Origin: Lachnospiraceae bacterium
GTDB lineage: Bacteria; Bacillota; Clostridia; Lachnospirales; Lachnospiraceae
DNA: 42,618 bases
Direction of reading: 5' to 3'
Assembly (NCBI GenBank): GCA_016281605.1
Contig: JAEEJA010000080.1
Coordinates: forward strand, 1 to 42,618
Part shown: one piece after another, positions 34,505-42,618 of the stretch
How positions within the stretch are numbered: the stretch's first letter is position 1
Layout: every line of letters starts with the position of its first letter
Made by a program: the position numbers and the translations under genes
The notes under the pieces: model-generated
The model's database searches: none
Told to the model about the DNA's origin: nothing
The model's input: the letters and a program-made list of their open reading frames with translations, nothing else

Positions 34505-35701
34505 ATGATCACTATAATTGGCGTTAGATTTAGAACTAACGGAAAGGTATATTATTTTGACCCGGGTAACTTTGACGTGCGCTTAAAGGATCACGTTATA
34601 GTCGAAACAGCCCGTGGTGTAGAGTATGGCGAGGTTGTTCTCGGTCCAAAGCAAGTAACTGATGACCGCATCGTCAACCCTCTAAAGCCCATCATACGTA
34701 TAGCAAGTCTTAAGGATGAGGCTACTCTTCACGAAAACAGAGAGCGCGAGAAAAAGGCATTTGATATATGTCTGGAAAAAATTGCTGCTCACGGACTCGA
34801 TATGAAACTGATCGATTCGGAGTATACATTTGACAGATCTAAGCTTCTCTTTTATTTTACTTCCGATGGACGAGTAGACTTTAGAGAGCTGGTTAAGGAT
34901 CTCGCTGCGATTTTTAAAATCCGTATAGAACTTAGACAGATAGGCGTCAGAGATGAAACCCGCATGATAGGTGGTTACGGTATCTGCGGAAGACCTCTTT
35001 GCTGTTCTACATTTTTATCTGATTTTTCACCTGTTTCTATAAAAATGGCTAAGGATCAGGGTCTCTCTCTCAATCCTTCCAAAATATCAGGTGTATGTGG
35101 AAGACTTATGTGTTGCCTCCAGAACGAGGAGGATGCTTATCTTCATCTCAATTCATCACTTCCATCTATCGGAACTACAGTAAAAACCATAGATGGATAT
35201 ACCGGAGAGGTTCAAAAGCTTAGTGTCCTTAAACAAATGGTTTCAGTACTTATTGAAACCGATAATGAAGAAAAGGAGCTTCGTGAGTACAAAGCTTCCG
35301 AATTAGAGTACACTACTAAATCCAACACAAGGCATACCATAACACAGGTTCTTCCTGATGAAGAGGTTGTAGATGAGGCTACTTTAAGAGCTCTTGAGCT
35401 TATGGAAAATGAGGATCTTGCTGAGCTTAGCGAATCCATGGGCGAACAGCCCAGATACGAAAAAAAGCAAAAAAAGAGAAGACCGGAAAAAAGAGACAAA
35501 GATAAAGATAAGAGATTCGAAAAGGAATTTCGTCATGAACCTAAGGACTCTAATTCTTCTCGTGGCAAAAAGCCCGAAAAGAAGGATAAGCACAATTCTT
35601 CTCATGACAAAAAGAAGAATCCTCATGTAGGCAAAAAACCTTACATACACTCAGAAAAGTATACAAACAGGGAATCCCATGGACGAAAAGGAAATAAATG
35701 A
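34505..35701 (+). CDS. ricT: RicT / YaaT, PSP1-domain protein
   Basis: A 398-residue PSP1 family protein: VRFRTNGKVYYFDPG, VETARGVEYGEVV, FYFTSDGRVDFRELV and paired Cys motifs YGICGRPLCCS and GVCGRLMCCLQ. In B. subtilis RicT with RicA and RicF binds Fe-S clusters and steers RNase Y in mRNA maturation. The C-terminal ~95 residues are a highly charged Lys/Asp/Glu/Arg tail, longer than in B. subtilis and perhaps RNA-binding. The ATG follows AGGAAAGGAAT. Its end overlaps trmN6 by 23 bases, which implies translational coupling. Confidence 0.93.
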   Translation: MITIIGVRFRTNGKVYYFDPGNFDVRLKDHVIVETARGVEYGEVVLGPKQVTDDRIVNPLKPIIRIASLKDEATLHENREREKKAFDICLEKIAAHGLDMKLIDSEYTFDRSKLLFYFTSDGRVDFRELVKDLAAIFKIRIELRQIGVRDETRMIGGYGICGRPLCCSTFLSDFSPVSIKMAKDQGLSLNPSKISGVCGRLMCCLQNEEDAYLHLNSSLPSIGTTVKTIDGYTGEVQKLSVLKQMVSVLIETDNEEKELREYKASELEYTTKSNTRHTITQVLPDEEVVDEATLRALELMENEDLAELSESMGEQPRYEKKQKKRRPEKRDKDKDKRFEKEFRHEPKDSNSSRGKKPEKKDKHNSSHDKKKNPHVGKKPYIHSEKYTNRESHGRKGNK

Positions 35702-36416
35702 AAGACTTGATGACCTACAGTTGGATGGTCTGAAAATCATACAAAACCCGGATCTTTTTTGTTTTGGAATTGATGCAGTACTTCTGTCACACTTTGCTAA
35801 AGCGAATCCAAGAGACAAAGTTATGGATCTATGTACTGGAAACGGAATTATCCCACTTCTTATGTCTGCTCTTTATAAACCTGCTCACATAGATGGAATT
35901 GAGATAAATCCTGATTCTGCTTCACTTGCAAAAAGATCCGTTTCATTAAATAAGCTTGACGATATCATAAGCATTTGCGAAGGAGACCTGCTTGACGCTG
36001 TCCAACTTTTCGGACGGGAACAATTCAACGTGGTTACTGTCAATCCACCTTACATAAAGGAGCAAACCGGTCTCACAAATCCGGATAGTGCCCTTGCTAT
36101 AGCAAGGCACGAGATAAAGTGCACTTTAGAGGATGTTATTCGCACAAGCTCTTCACTCTTAAAACTTAAGGGGAAGCTTTTCATGGTACACAAGGCATTT
36201 CGATTGGTGGATATTATAACACTTATGACCACCTACCACATAGAGCCTAAACGCATGAGATTCGTTCACTCCAATAAGAAAAGCGCTCCCTCCATGGTTC
36301 TTGTAGAGGGTGCAAAGGGTGGAGGTAGAGAACTTAAGATAGAACCCCCGCTTTTTGTCTATGATGAAGATGGAAACTATACTGAAGAAATCTATGAGAT
36401 TTACGGTATGATGTAA
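35679..36416 (+). CDS. trmN6: tRNA1(Val) adenine-37 N6-methyltransferase family
   Basis: A 245-residue SAM-dependent methyltransferase of the YfiC/YabB type: FCFGIDAVLLSHF, the SAM-binding DLCTGNG (about 50-56), IEINPDSASLA, and the adenine N6 motif NPPY (122-125). FMVHKAFRLVDII and KSAPSMVLVEGAKGG are typical of the family. The inferred role is N6-methylation of A37 in tRNA. It starts inside the end of ricT. In B. subtilis yabB sits in the same place with yabA and yazA, neither of which I see here. Confidence 0.92.
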   Translation: MDEKEINERLDDLQLDGLKIIQNPDLFCFGIDAVLLSHFAKANPRDKVMDLCTGNGIIPLLMSALYKPAHIDGIEINPDSASLAKRSVSLNKLDDIISICEGDLLDAVQLFGREQFNVVTVNPPYIKEQTGLTNPDSALAIARHEIKCTLEDVIRTSSSLLKLKGKLFMVHKAFRLVDIITLMTTYHIEPKRMRFVHSNKKSAPSMVLVEGAKGGGRELKIEPPLFVYDEDGNYTEEIYEIYGMM

Positions 36417-36454
36417 ACAGTTGTTTATACCAGGGGAGAAAAGGTTGAAAAAAT

Positions 36455-37300
36455 ATGGATACATACGGAACATTATATATATGTGCTACACCCATAGGGA
36501 ATCTGGAAGATATTACCTTTCGGGTTCTCAGAACATTAAAGGAAGTAGATATCATTGCCGCAGAGGACACACGAAATACCCTGCGGCTTTTAAATCATTT
36601 TGATATAAAGTCTTCTCTAACAAGCTATCATGAATTTAACAAATATGATAAGGCTGAGGAGCTTATAGGCCTTCTGAAAGAAGGAAAAAGTATAGCAATA
36701 GTAACAGACGCAGGAACCCCCGGTATATCGGATCCCGGTGAAGTTATAGTTAAAAGAGCTTATGAAGAAGGACTAACTGTCACTTCACTCCCCGGTGCAT
36801 CTGCCTGCATTACTGCTTTATCCATGTCCGGTCAGTCTACAAGGCGCTTTGCTTTCGAAGCATTTCTCCCATCTGACAAAAAAGGACGTTCTCGCATATT
36901 AGAGGAGTTAAAAACGGAAACTCGTACAATAATTATTTATGAAGCACCTCACAGACTTAAAAAGACTCTTCAAGAACTTTTAGGAGCACTTGGCGACAGA
37001 CACATGTCTATCCTACGAGAACTGACAAAGATTCATGAGGAGTGTCTGATATTGAGTCTCGCCGATGCCTGCTCTTATTACAATGAGCATGACCCTAGGG
37101 GAGAGTATGTCCTGATCATATCCGGCATTTCACACGAAAAGCTTGAAGAAGACGAACAGAAAAAATGGGAAAAACTCACTATAGAGGAGCATGTTGCTCT
37201 CTACGAGCAAGAAGGCATGAGCCGTAAGGACGCCATGAAAGCAGCCGCAAAGGATAGAGGCCTTTCAAAACGCGATGTCTACTCTGCTTTGCTAAAGTAA
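36455..37300 (+). CDS. rsmI: 16S rRNA 2'-O-ribose methyltransferase (C1402)
   Basis: A 281-residue tetrapyrrole-methylase-fold enzyme: LYICATPIGNLEDIT, AAEDTRNT, VTDAGTPGISDPG, LPGASA, AFEAFLPSDKKGR and YEAPHRL, then a C-terminal extension ending in RKDAMKAAAKDRGLSKRDVY, which is the usual RsmI tail. It methylates the ribose of C1402 in 16S rRNA. AGGGGAGAAAAGG upstream supplies the ribosome site. Only 21 bases separate it from the next gene. Confidence 0.95.
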   Translation: MDTYGTLYICATPIGNLEDITFRVLRTLKEVDIIAAEDTRNTLRLLNHFDIKSSLTSYHEFNKYDKAEELIGLLKEGKSIAIVTDAGTPGISDPGEVIVKRAYEEGLTVTSLPGASACITALSMSGQSTRRFAFEAFLPSDKKGRSRILEELKTETRTIIIYEAPHRLKKTLQELLGALGDRHMSILRELTKIHEECLILSLADACSYYNEHDPRGEYVLIISGISHEKLEEDEQKKWEKLTIEEHVALYEQEGMSRKDAMKAAAKDRGLSKRDVYSALLK

Positions 37301-37321
37301 AAAACATCCGGAGAATAAGAT

Positions 37322-39844
37322 ATGAAATACGTATATAAAATATTTATATTACTTTTATTATTTGTTGGTTCCCTGTTTTTGTTCAGTAAAAGGATTCCAA
37401 ACCTTTCTGTAAGTACAACGGCATCAACAAACCTTATGAAAACCAGCTTTCCTTCAGTATACTTAAAGCTTGGTAGTGAAAAGTTTAACCCCCTTATAGG
37501 TTACGCTTCAAAGCTTGACGTATGCAGCCAGAGGGAATCTATTACCCCTCTTGATACAAGTAAGGAGTTTACATTTTGCATAGAGCAATCAGATTTGCAG
37601 ATAGCAGGTATGAGTTACGCGCTATATGATATATCCGATAAAAATCAAATATTTACAAATCAGGTACCGGGCTTTGATAAGGAAGGGAAAGTTCTGAAAT
37701 CCCAGATTTTCCTTGATACAACACTGGATACAAGTACAGAGTATGCCCTTGAAATCGTGCTGGTCTCTGATGAAGGAAAAAAGCTTTACTACTATACCCG
37801 TGTTAAGTATTATGAAAGCGATTTCTTCCTGTCCAAAAAGATGGACTTTATTGATGATTTTAACAAATCTACTCTGGATTCAGATAAATCCTCTGTAGAT
37901 ATTGCATCTTACTTAGAACCGTCTTACGAGTCCGATGATAACTCGACCCTGGCTCATGTAACCATTCATTCCGATGAAAAGCTTATTCGCTGGAATGAAC
38001 TTAGCGTAAAACAGCTGAGTACCCCGATTCCCGTTATAAAGGAAATAAATATCGAAGGCGCATCTGTACTCCTGACTTATTATGTTTCACTTAAAAGTGA
38101 CTCGAACACCGAAAACTATCTTGTAAATGAGTTTTATCGTATCCGTTATCACGAAGGACAGCTGTATCTGCTCTACTTTGATAGAACTGCAGAACAGGTA
38201 TTTAATCCAACTCTTACATCTAAGAAGGACGGAACCATAAAGCTTGGCATAAGCAATGCAGAAAGCTACGATCTTACCTGTGATGAAAAAAATGTCTATG
38301 CTGCATATGTTAAAAGTGATAATCTTTATCAGTACGATTCAAAAAGCAATAAGATTAAGTTGATATTCTCTTATGCAAAAAGTAATGATGAGACTCCGGA
38401 TACCCTATATGCACAGCATAACATCGATATTCTCAAGTGTCATGAAAATGGAAATATTGATTTCGTAGTAGCCGGATACATAAACTCCGGTACATATGAG
38501 GGCCACGTGGCTATAATCCTTTACTCTTACAGCGCTAAAAATAATGACATCACAGAAAGGGTTTACGTCCCCCTCGACACCACCTATCCAAGACTAAACC
38601 TTGATTTTGGAGAGTTTTCTTATGTAAATGATAAGAACGTATTTTTCTTTGAAGTTAACAACTCAGTTTACGCATATAATATTTCTTCGAAGAATCATCA
38701 GCTTATAGCCGAAAATATTACTTCCAATACATTTACCATGAGTGATATGGCAAAGGCTTACGTACTTATCACACGAGACGATGAGTCCCAAAGCGATACA
38801 CTTACGATTTTTGACCTGATAACCGGTGATACCGTTCAGATAAAGTCCAATCCTCACATTCGTCTCTGTGCACTGGGCGCAGTCGGAGAAAACATAATTT
38901 ATGGCTACGTACATGAAGAAGATATATATGAAAATGAGGCTGGAGAAAAGATAATGCCTGTTTTCCGTATGATTATTTCGGATAAATCGGGAAATGTGCT
39001 AAAAAAATACTCACTCCCTAAGATATATGTTTCAAGTGTAGAAACCGAAAATAATGTAGTTTACCTAAATCGACTTAAGAAAAATAATTCGAAATTTAAG
39101 AAGATATCTTCTGACAGTATACTTAATCACCCCGAAGAAGAAAGTGATACCTTTGCTATAACAAAGACTTCAGATGAAAAGTATCTTGAACAAAAATATC
39201 TTTCACTTCCAAAATCAACCAAGATGGTTGACACTCCGGAGTTTACTGAAGTAGATACGATACTCATAAAGGAGAATCCGTCTCTTAGAATTTCACCTAA
39301 GAATAACCATGTAGAGTATTATATCTACACCCACGGATTTATGACAGATAAGTTTGACTCAGCCGCAAATGCAATAATCGCTGCTGATGAGGGAATGGGA
39401 GTTGTAACAAACGGTCTCGGCGATGTCATATGGGAGCGTGGCGGACAATTTTTATCCAAAGAGCTTTCCGGAATTGAAAATATGCCGACCAAGAAAAAGA
39501 TTAGCTCTTCTCAGGCTTGCTCTACACTTCTCTTAAAGGCAATGCAAGTAACTGCTAACGCTAAGAATCTTCCTGACAAAAAGCCGGGCAAGATTCTGTC
39601 CGAATATTTGGACAACGTGCTTAATCTTAAAAACTGTACTCTATCCGAAATGCTCTACTTTGTAAGTAACGAGCGTCCCGTGATAGCCAAGCTTTCAGAT
39701 GATCATTATTGTATACTGAAGGCATATACAGAAACCAATGTTACCTGGTACAATCCTTCTACAGATAGTGATACTACCATGAGCATAAATAATGCTACCA
39801 ACCTCTTTAAAGAGGCTGGAAATGTATTTATAACAGCTTACTAA
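37322..39844 (+). CDS. Large exported protein with propeller-like region and C39-like C-terminal domain
   Basis: An 840-residue protein with an N-terminal signal anchor (about 5-22). Residues about 200-620 show repeating strand blocks (VYAAYVKSDNLYQYDSKSNK, VFFFEVNNSVYAYNISSKN, TLTIFDLITGDTVQI) that suggest a beta-propeller. The last ~170 residues resemble a papain-fold C39-like domain: SSSQACSTLLLKAMQ with a Gln-Cys pair, then RPVIAKLSDDHYCILKAY with His and VTWYNPSTD with Asn, ending NLFKEAGNVFITAY. GVVTNGLGDVIWERG precedes it. If active it would be a surface cysteine peptidase; activity is inferred. CCGGAG precedes the ATG. It closes the tmk operon, before a strong terminator. Confidence 0.7.
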   Translation: MKYVYKIFILLLLFVGSLFLFSKRIPNLSVSTTASTNLMKTSFPSVYLKLGSEKFNPLIGYASKLDVCSQRESITPLDTSKEFTFCIEQSDLQIAGMSYALYDISDKNQIFTNQVPGFDKEGKVLKSQIFLDTTLDTSTEYALEIVLVSDEGKKLYYYTRVKYYESDFFLSKKMDFIDDFNKSTLDSDKSSVDIASYLEPSYESDDNSTLAHVTIHSDEKLIRWNELSVKQLSTPIPVIKEINIEGASVLLTYYVSLKSDSNTENYLVNEFYRIRYHEGQLYLLYFDRTAEQVFNPTLTSKKDGTIKLGISNAESYDLTCDEKNVYAAYVKSDNLYQYDSKSNKIKLIFSYAKSNDETPDTLYAQHNIDILKCHENGNIDFVVAGYINSGTYEGHVAIILYSYSAKNNDITERVYVPLDTTYPRLNLDFGEFSYVNDKNVFFFEVNNSVYAYNISSKNHQLIAENITSNTFTMSDMAKAYVLITRDDESQSDTLTIFDLITGDTVQIKSNPHIRLCALGAVGENIIYGYVHEEDIYENEAGEKIMPVFRMIISDKSGNVLKKYSLPKIYVSSVETENNVVYLNRLKKNNSKFKKISSDSILNHPEEESDTFAITKTSDEKYLEQKYLSLPKSTKMVDTPEFTEVDTILIKENPSLRISPKNNHVEYYIYTHGFMTDKFDSAANAIIAADEGMGVVTNGLGDVIWERGGQFLSKELSGIENMPTKKKISSSQACSTLLLKAMQVTANAKNLPDKKPGKILSEYLDNVLNLKNCTLSEMLYFVSNERPVIAKLSDDHYCILKAYTETNVTWYNPSTDSDTTMSINNATNLFKEAGNVFITAY

Positions 39845-39857
39845 AATTAAAAAAATG

Positions 39858-39895
39858 AAGCTCAAGACTGGTTTGCCGGTCTTGAGCTTTATTTT
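39858..39895. terminator. Bidirectional terminator
   Basis: Stem AAGCTCAAGACTGG / CCGGTCTTGAGCTT with loop TTTG is followed by TATTTTC on the plus strand. A run of A upstream makes it usable for the converging lipoprotein gene as well. Confidence 0.92.
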
Positions 39896-39958
39896 CTTAT
39901 TGTTTTTTTCATAACTACCGCCTATGCTAAAAAGCATGAGGTTTTAGTGACCTTTTTA

Positions 39959-40672
39959 TTACTGAGTGCTCATAACTACAGACTTCAGGTCATCTGCTGA
40001 AAACCCTTCTCCGTCAGCTCCAGGATTTATATTCACAGAGAATGTATAATTATCCACTGAAAAAGTTGCAAGATTTACTTTCTTGTTTGCACCTTTACAG
40101 TGAACTATAAGTCCCTTAAAATTCTCATCCCAGCTATCAGAGTACTTATTATAATCGCCATGCAAATCTTCTTCAGAGTACTTATCAGATTTTCTGATGC
40201 ATACATCCTTCTTTCCGTCACTGTAATTTGCTTCTATTATGTGGTCCGCCGCTCTATACCCCTTTAACTCATAAGAAGCATCCTCAGAAGGGATATACTC
40301 TGCTTCAGGAGGTGTAAAATATACACCTGAGGTGTCTATAGCTACATCCAGCGAATCAGTATCTGTCCACTCATTAACTGCGTCCTGTTTCTTAACCTTC
40401 TCTGTGGTTTCTTCTACATCTCCGTTAGATTCAGAATTCTCTTCAGAAGTTGGAGCCTCACTTGCCTCAGCCTCTTCACTTGTTTCAGATGTATCCTCTG
40501 AACTGCTTTCCGATGTATCTTCCGAAGAAGTTCCTCCGGTTTCGCTGCTTGTTGAAGATGTTACTTTAGATCCTGAAGAGGATGATTCTTCCTTTTCACA
40601 TCCTGGTAAAGCACATAACGCACAACATATTCCTAAAACCGCAAAGATATTAATTACTTTTTTTAATTTCAT
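39959..40672 (-). CDS. Lipoprotein with Ser/Glu-rich linker
   Basis: A 237-residue protein. The signal peptide ends in a lipobox-like LPGC (Cys25), so it is probably membrane-anchored outside the cell. Residues about 28-95 are a Ser/Thr/Glu-rich linker (SSEDTSESSSEDTSETSEEAE). The C-terminal ~110 residues form a small domain (SYELKGYRAADHIIEANYSDGKK...GLIVHCKG...TFSVDNYTFSVNINPG...FSADDLKSVV) that resembles DUF4367-like domains by eye. GAGAGG precedes the ATG. Function unknown. It reads from the minus strand toward the tmk operon terminator. Confidence 0.7.
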   Translation of the reverse strand: MKLKKVINIFAVLGICCALCALPGCEKEESSSSGSKVTSSTSSETGGTSSEDTSESSSEDTSETSEEAEASEAPTSEENSESNGDVEETTEKVKKQDAVNEWTDTDSLDVAIDTSGVYFTPPEAEYIPSEDASYELKGYRAADHIIEANYSDGKKDVCIRKSDKYSEEDLHGDYNKYSDSWDENFKGLIVHCKGANKKVNLATFSVDNYTFSVNINPGADGEGFSADDLKSVVMSTQ

Positions 40673-40746
40673 ATCTGTTAACCTCTCTTATTAATTTCTT
40701 ATTAATTTGAGTTAATAATAAATGTTTTTTACTCAATGTTTTCCAT

Positions 40747-40783
40747 TTTATGATAATAATTTTTGTTAGAATATTATCATAAA
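40747..40783. promoter_or_regulatory. 12-bp inverted repeat with Fur-like half-sites
   Basis: Perfect arms TTTATGATAATA (40747-40758) and TATTATCATAAA (40772-40783) are 13 bases apart. It lies just past the HAD gene stop and upstream of the lipoprotein gene. Each arm holds TGATAAT/ATTATCA, the half-site of Fur-type operators, but the spacing (about 22 bp between centres) is unlike the usual one-base gap. It could instead be an RNA hairpin after the HAD message; no T run follows on the minus strand. Confidence 0.6.
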
Positions 40784-40791
40784 TCCCTATA

Positions 40792-41727
40792 TTATTCAAT
40801 ATCCATAAATTTGTAGATGGCTTTTGCAACACCTGCTTCTTCATTTGTATCAGTTATAAAGTCAGCGGCGGACTTTACTGCAGGAACGGCATTACCCATG
40901 GCAACGCCAAAACCAGATAGCCTTATCATATCAAGATCATTTATATCATCTCCACATGCACAGGTCTTTTTTCGGTCTATATTTAGTAAATCACATAATT
41001 TATATATTCCTTTTCCCTTGGATACATCTTTAGCATTTACTTCTAGATTATGTGGAGCGCCACTTACTATGGTTATATTATCAAGCTTTTTTAGCTTGTC
41101 TAGAGCACGTTGCTTTTCTTTTTTCCCCATCTCATTCATATAAAAATTTATGGTTATTTTTTCCACTCCACAATTTAAATTTGAAACATATTCTTTCAAA
41201 TCAGGAAAAAAATCTCGCCTTGAAAGTATATACTCAACCATATGCTTATTAATCCCAAGTAAAGGAACCTTAATTTTTGCGTCTTCTCGCATATGACCTT
41301 TTCCCCATACAAAGCAATCCGGAATACAATCAAAATCATCCAGTATGTCGAGAATTAAAAGTGCAATTTCCTTTGAAAGAGGTTTTCTGTAGATGCATTC
41401 ATAAAAAGTCTCGTACAGCTTCATCATGCCATCATCCTCAGATATTGATTTCTCTTGAAGCTTTTTTATTATATCCAAATCCAAAATTCTTTTATATATG
41501 GTCGAACCATTGGAAGCAATAATGTATTCACTTTTTATATCATTAACAAATTCATGAGGGATACCATTCATAGGCCGGCCTGTAACAGGTGAAACTATAA
41601 AGTCGTCTTTTATTGCATTATGAATTGCATCCATCACTTTATCAGGGATTATTTTTTCGTTATTAAAAACGGTTCCATCCAAATCCAAGCCAATAAAGCC
41701 TTTATATGTAATCTTACCTGAAGCCAT
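40792..41727 (-). CDS. Cof-type HAD-superfamily phosphatase
   Basis: A 311-residue HAD hydrolase of the Cof/YidA (subclass IIB) group. Motif I GLDLDGTV (D15, D17), motif II VSPVTGRP, a Lys near SKGKG, and motif IV GDDINDLDMIRLSG are in place, with GVAMGNAVPAVKSAADFIT as the usual ending. The cap domain (about 90-200) is somewhat longer than average. Such enzymes dephosphorylate sugar phosphates or cofactors; the substrate cannot be read from sequence. AAGGAG is nine bases upstream of the ATG. Confidence 0.92.
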   Translation of the reverse strand: MASGKITYKGFIGLDLDGTVFNNEKIIPDKVMDAIHNAIKDDFIVSPVTGRPMNGIPHEFVNDIKSEYIIASNGSTIYKRILDLDIIKKLQEKSISEDDGMMKLYETFYECIYRKPLSKEIALLILDILDDFDCIPDCFVWGKGHMREDAKIKVPLLGINKHMVEYILSRRDFFPDLKEYVSNLNCGVEKITINFYMNEMGKKEKQRALDKLKKLDNITIVSGAPHNLEVNAKDVSKGKGIYKLCDLLNIDRKKTCACGDDINDLDMIRLSGFGVAMGNAVPAVKSAADFITDTNEEAGVAKAIYKFMDIE

Positions 41728-41759
41728 GCTGAGATTCTCCTTATATAATACAAGTATTT

Positions 41760-41789
41760 AGCAGGTTAATTCATAATTATTTACCTGCT
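41760..41789. other. Inverted repeat after the nuclease-like gene
   Basis: AGCAGGT (41760-41766) and ACCTGCT (41783-41789) flank an AT-rich, partly complementary centre. It lies between the stop of the minus-strand AAA/nuclease gene and the HAD gene start. On the minus strand no T run follows, so termination is doubtful. Confidence 0.4.
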
Positions 41790-41796
41790 CTTTTGT

Positions 41797-42618
41797 TTAT
41801 AAACTGAATTCTTCTATCTGAGCTGTATGAGTCTTTTCTTTTTCATCATAATTTATCCCAACGAAGAGAAGCTTGCCTTCGTATCCTTCAAGTGCCTTAA
41901 AATACTTTTTATCTTTTATCTGATTTATGGCACTTTCAGTGCAATCGTTTCTCTTTAACTCTATTACCATGGCAGGTGTTTCGGGAGTCGGTTCCTTTAT
42001 CGGAACAAATATTACGTCAGCGTACCCCTTCCCTGATGTAACTTCTCTAAATATAAAGTACTTATTAATGGCATAGATATATGCTAAGTAAATTGCACTT
42101 TGAAGTGCATCTTCGTTATTATAACTGCGGTTAGAAGTTACATTTATGTGGCTTTCATCCAGCGCTTTTGCTACTGCATCTGCATTTCCTGCAATAGTTT
42201 CTTTTAGAAGTTCCTTTGAAGCTTTTATAATTTTATCGGTGTTTTTGTATTCATCATTATCCTCTATTGCGCTTAACCATTCATCTCTAACTTCCCTGTT
42301 AGGAATCCGACATGTTTTTTCATCTAAATCATAGGCAAGATATCCTATATGACAAAGATAGGTAAATGCATCAGAACGATTACGAAAACCTTTCATGGTA
42401 TTGTTGTATCTTAATACATTTACATCCACACTTTCACCGGATATCATACGGATTATATCATCCTTAATTCCATCAAAATTTTCATTGATACGGTCTGAAA
42501 TAGCCTGATATGTTGAGGTCTGACTCCAAAATCCCATATACTTTTTTCTTTGTATACTCCTTACAACAGATTCAGGATTGTATATTTCGTACCCATTTTG
42601 ACTGTAACCATCGTACCA
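41797..42618 (-). CDS. AAA-ATPase-like / PD-(D/E)XK nuclease protein, C-terminal part (runs off window)
   Basis: This reading frame is open from the window edge, so the N-terminus is missing. The 273 visible residues begin WYDGYSQNGYEIYNPESVVRS, the end of the AAA-ATPase-like domain (PF09820 type), and continue past the internal Met at 42537. The C-terminal ~90 residues are a PD-(D/E)XK nuclease domain (DUF1703 type): ALQSAIYLAYI, GKGYADVIFVP with the acidic D, then MVIELKRN with the ExK pair, and QIKDKKYFKAL. The family is abundant and multi-copy in gut Bacteroidetes and Clostridia. Its role is unknown; a mobile-element or defence link has been suggested on domain grounds. Confidence 0.88.
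   Translation of the reverse strand, partial: WYDGYSQNGYEIYNPESVVRSIQRKKYMGFWSQTSTYQAISDRINENFDGIKDDIIRMISGESVDVNVLRYNNTMKGFRNRSDAFTYLCHIGYLAYDLDEKTCRIPNREVRDEWLSAIEDNDEYKNTDKIIKASKELLKETIAGNADAVAKALDESHINVTSNRSYNNEDALQSAIYLAYIYAINKYFIFREVTSGKGYADVIFVPIKEPTPETPAMVIELKRNDCTESAINQIKDKKYFKALEGYEGKLLFVGINYDEKEKTHTAQIEEFSL

Overview
The window looks like a chromosomal segment of a low-GC, Gram-positive gut or rumen Clostridia, most likely Lachnospiraceae (Butyrivibrio, Lachnospira, Roseburia type). The reasons are AT-rich DNA with strong AGGAGG-type ribosome binding sites, a tmk-holB-ricT-trmN6-rsmI block ordered as in Firmicutes, and secreted proteins with Pro/Thr/Ser linkers and LRR_5 modules. 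One of these is a GH5 glucanase carrying such a module. I see no rRNA, tRNA or CRISPR array.

Layout. (1) 1-4.1 kb: a row of short perfect hairpins, a YolD/DUF5131 fusion gene, and a secreted repeat protein whose C-terminus is displaced by a one-base loss in an A tract. (2) 4.1-8.0 kb, minus strand: AraC regulator, Ser/Thr kinase and an HTH-containing kinase-neighbour protein, divergent from (3) 8.3-22.7 kb: GH5 glucanase, YitT membrane protein, a 2,027-residue surface protein with about 15 Ig/MBG-like repeats, a CAP-domain protein, a metallophosphoesterase and an LRR_5 protein. (4) 22.9-26.5 kb: a very AT-rich decay zone with a PaaK-like ligase remnant, a dead LysR gene, a frameshifted secreted gene beside its paralogue, and a terminal hairpin resembling an IS200/IS605 right end. 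(5) 26.5-30.9 kb, minus strand: a compact set of OLD-type ATPase/TOPRIM nuclease, CHASE2 adenylate cyclase and aquaporin. (6) 31.0-39.9 kb: murA divergent from the housekeeping operon tmk-holB-ricT-trmN6-rsmI, which ends in a large exported protein with a probable C39-like peptidase domain at its C-terminus. (7) 39.9-42.6 kb, minus strand: a lipoprotein, a Cof-type HAD phosphatase and the C-terminal part of an AAA/PD-(D/E)XK protein that runs off the window.

How the genes fit together. Regions 1-4 are mainly cell-surface and plant-polysaccharide functions with local regulators; the AraC gene faces the glucanase and may control it. Region 6 is core replication, wall and ribosome maturation. 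The most unusual unit is the OLD nuclease / CHASE2 cyclase / aquaporin group. It has its own putative promoter and is insulated upstream by the murA terminator, which suggests a nucleotide-signalling or stress-response module that I cannot match to a described system. Two secreted-protein genes share the same lesion, one A missing from an A7 or A8 tract. This could be phase variation, transcriptional slippage or assembly error.
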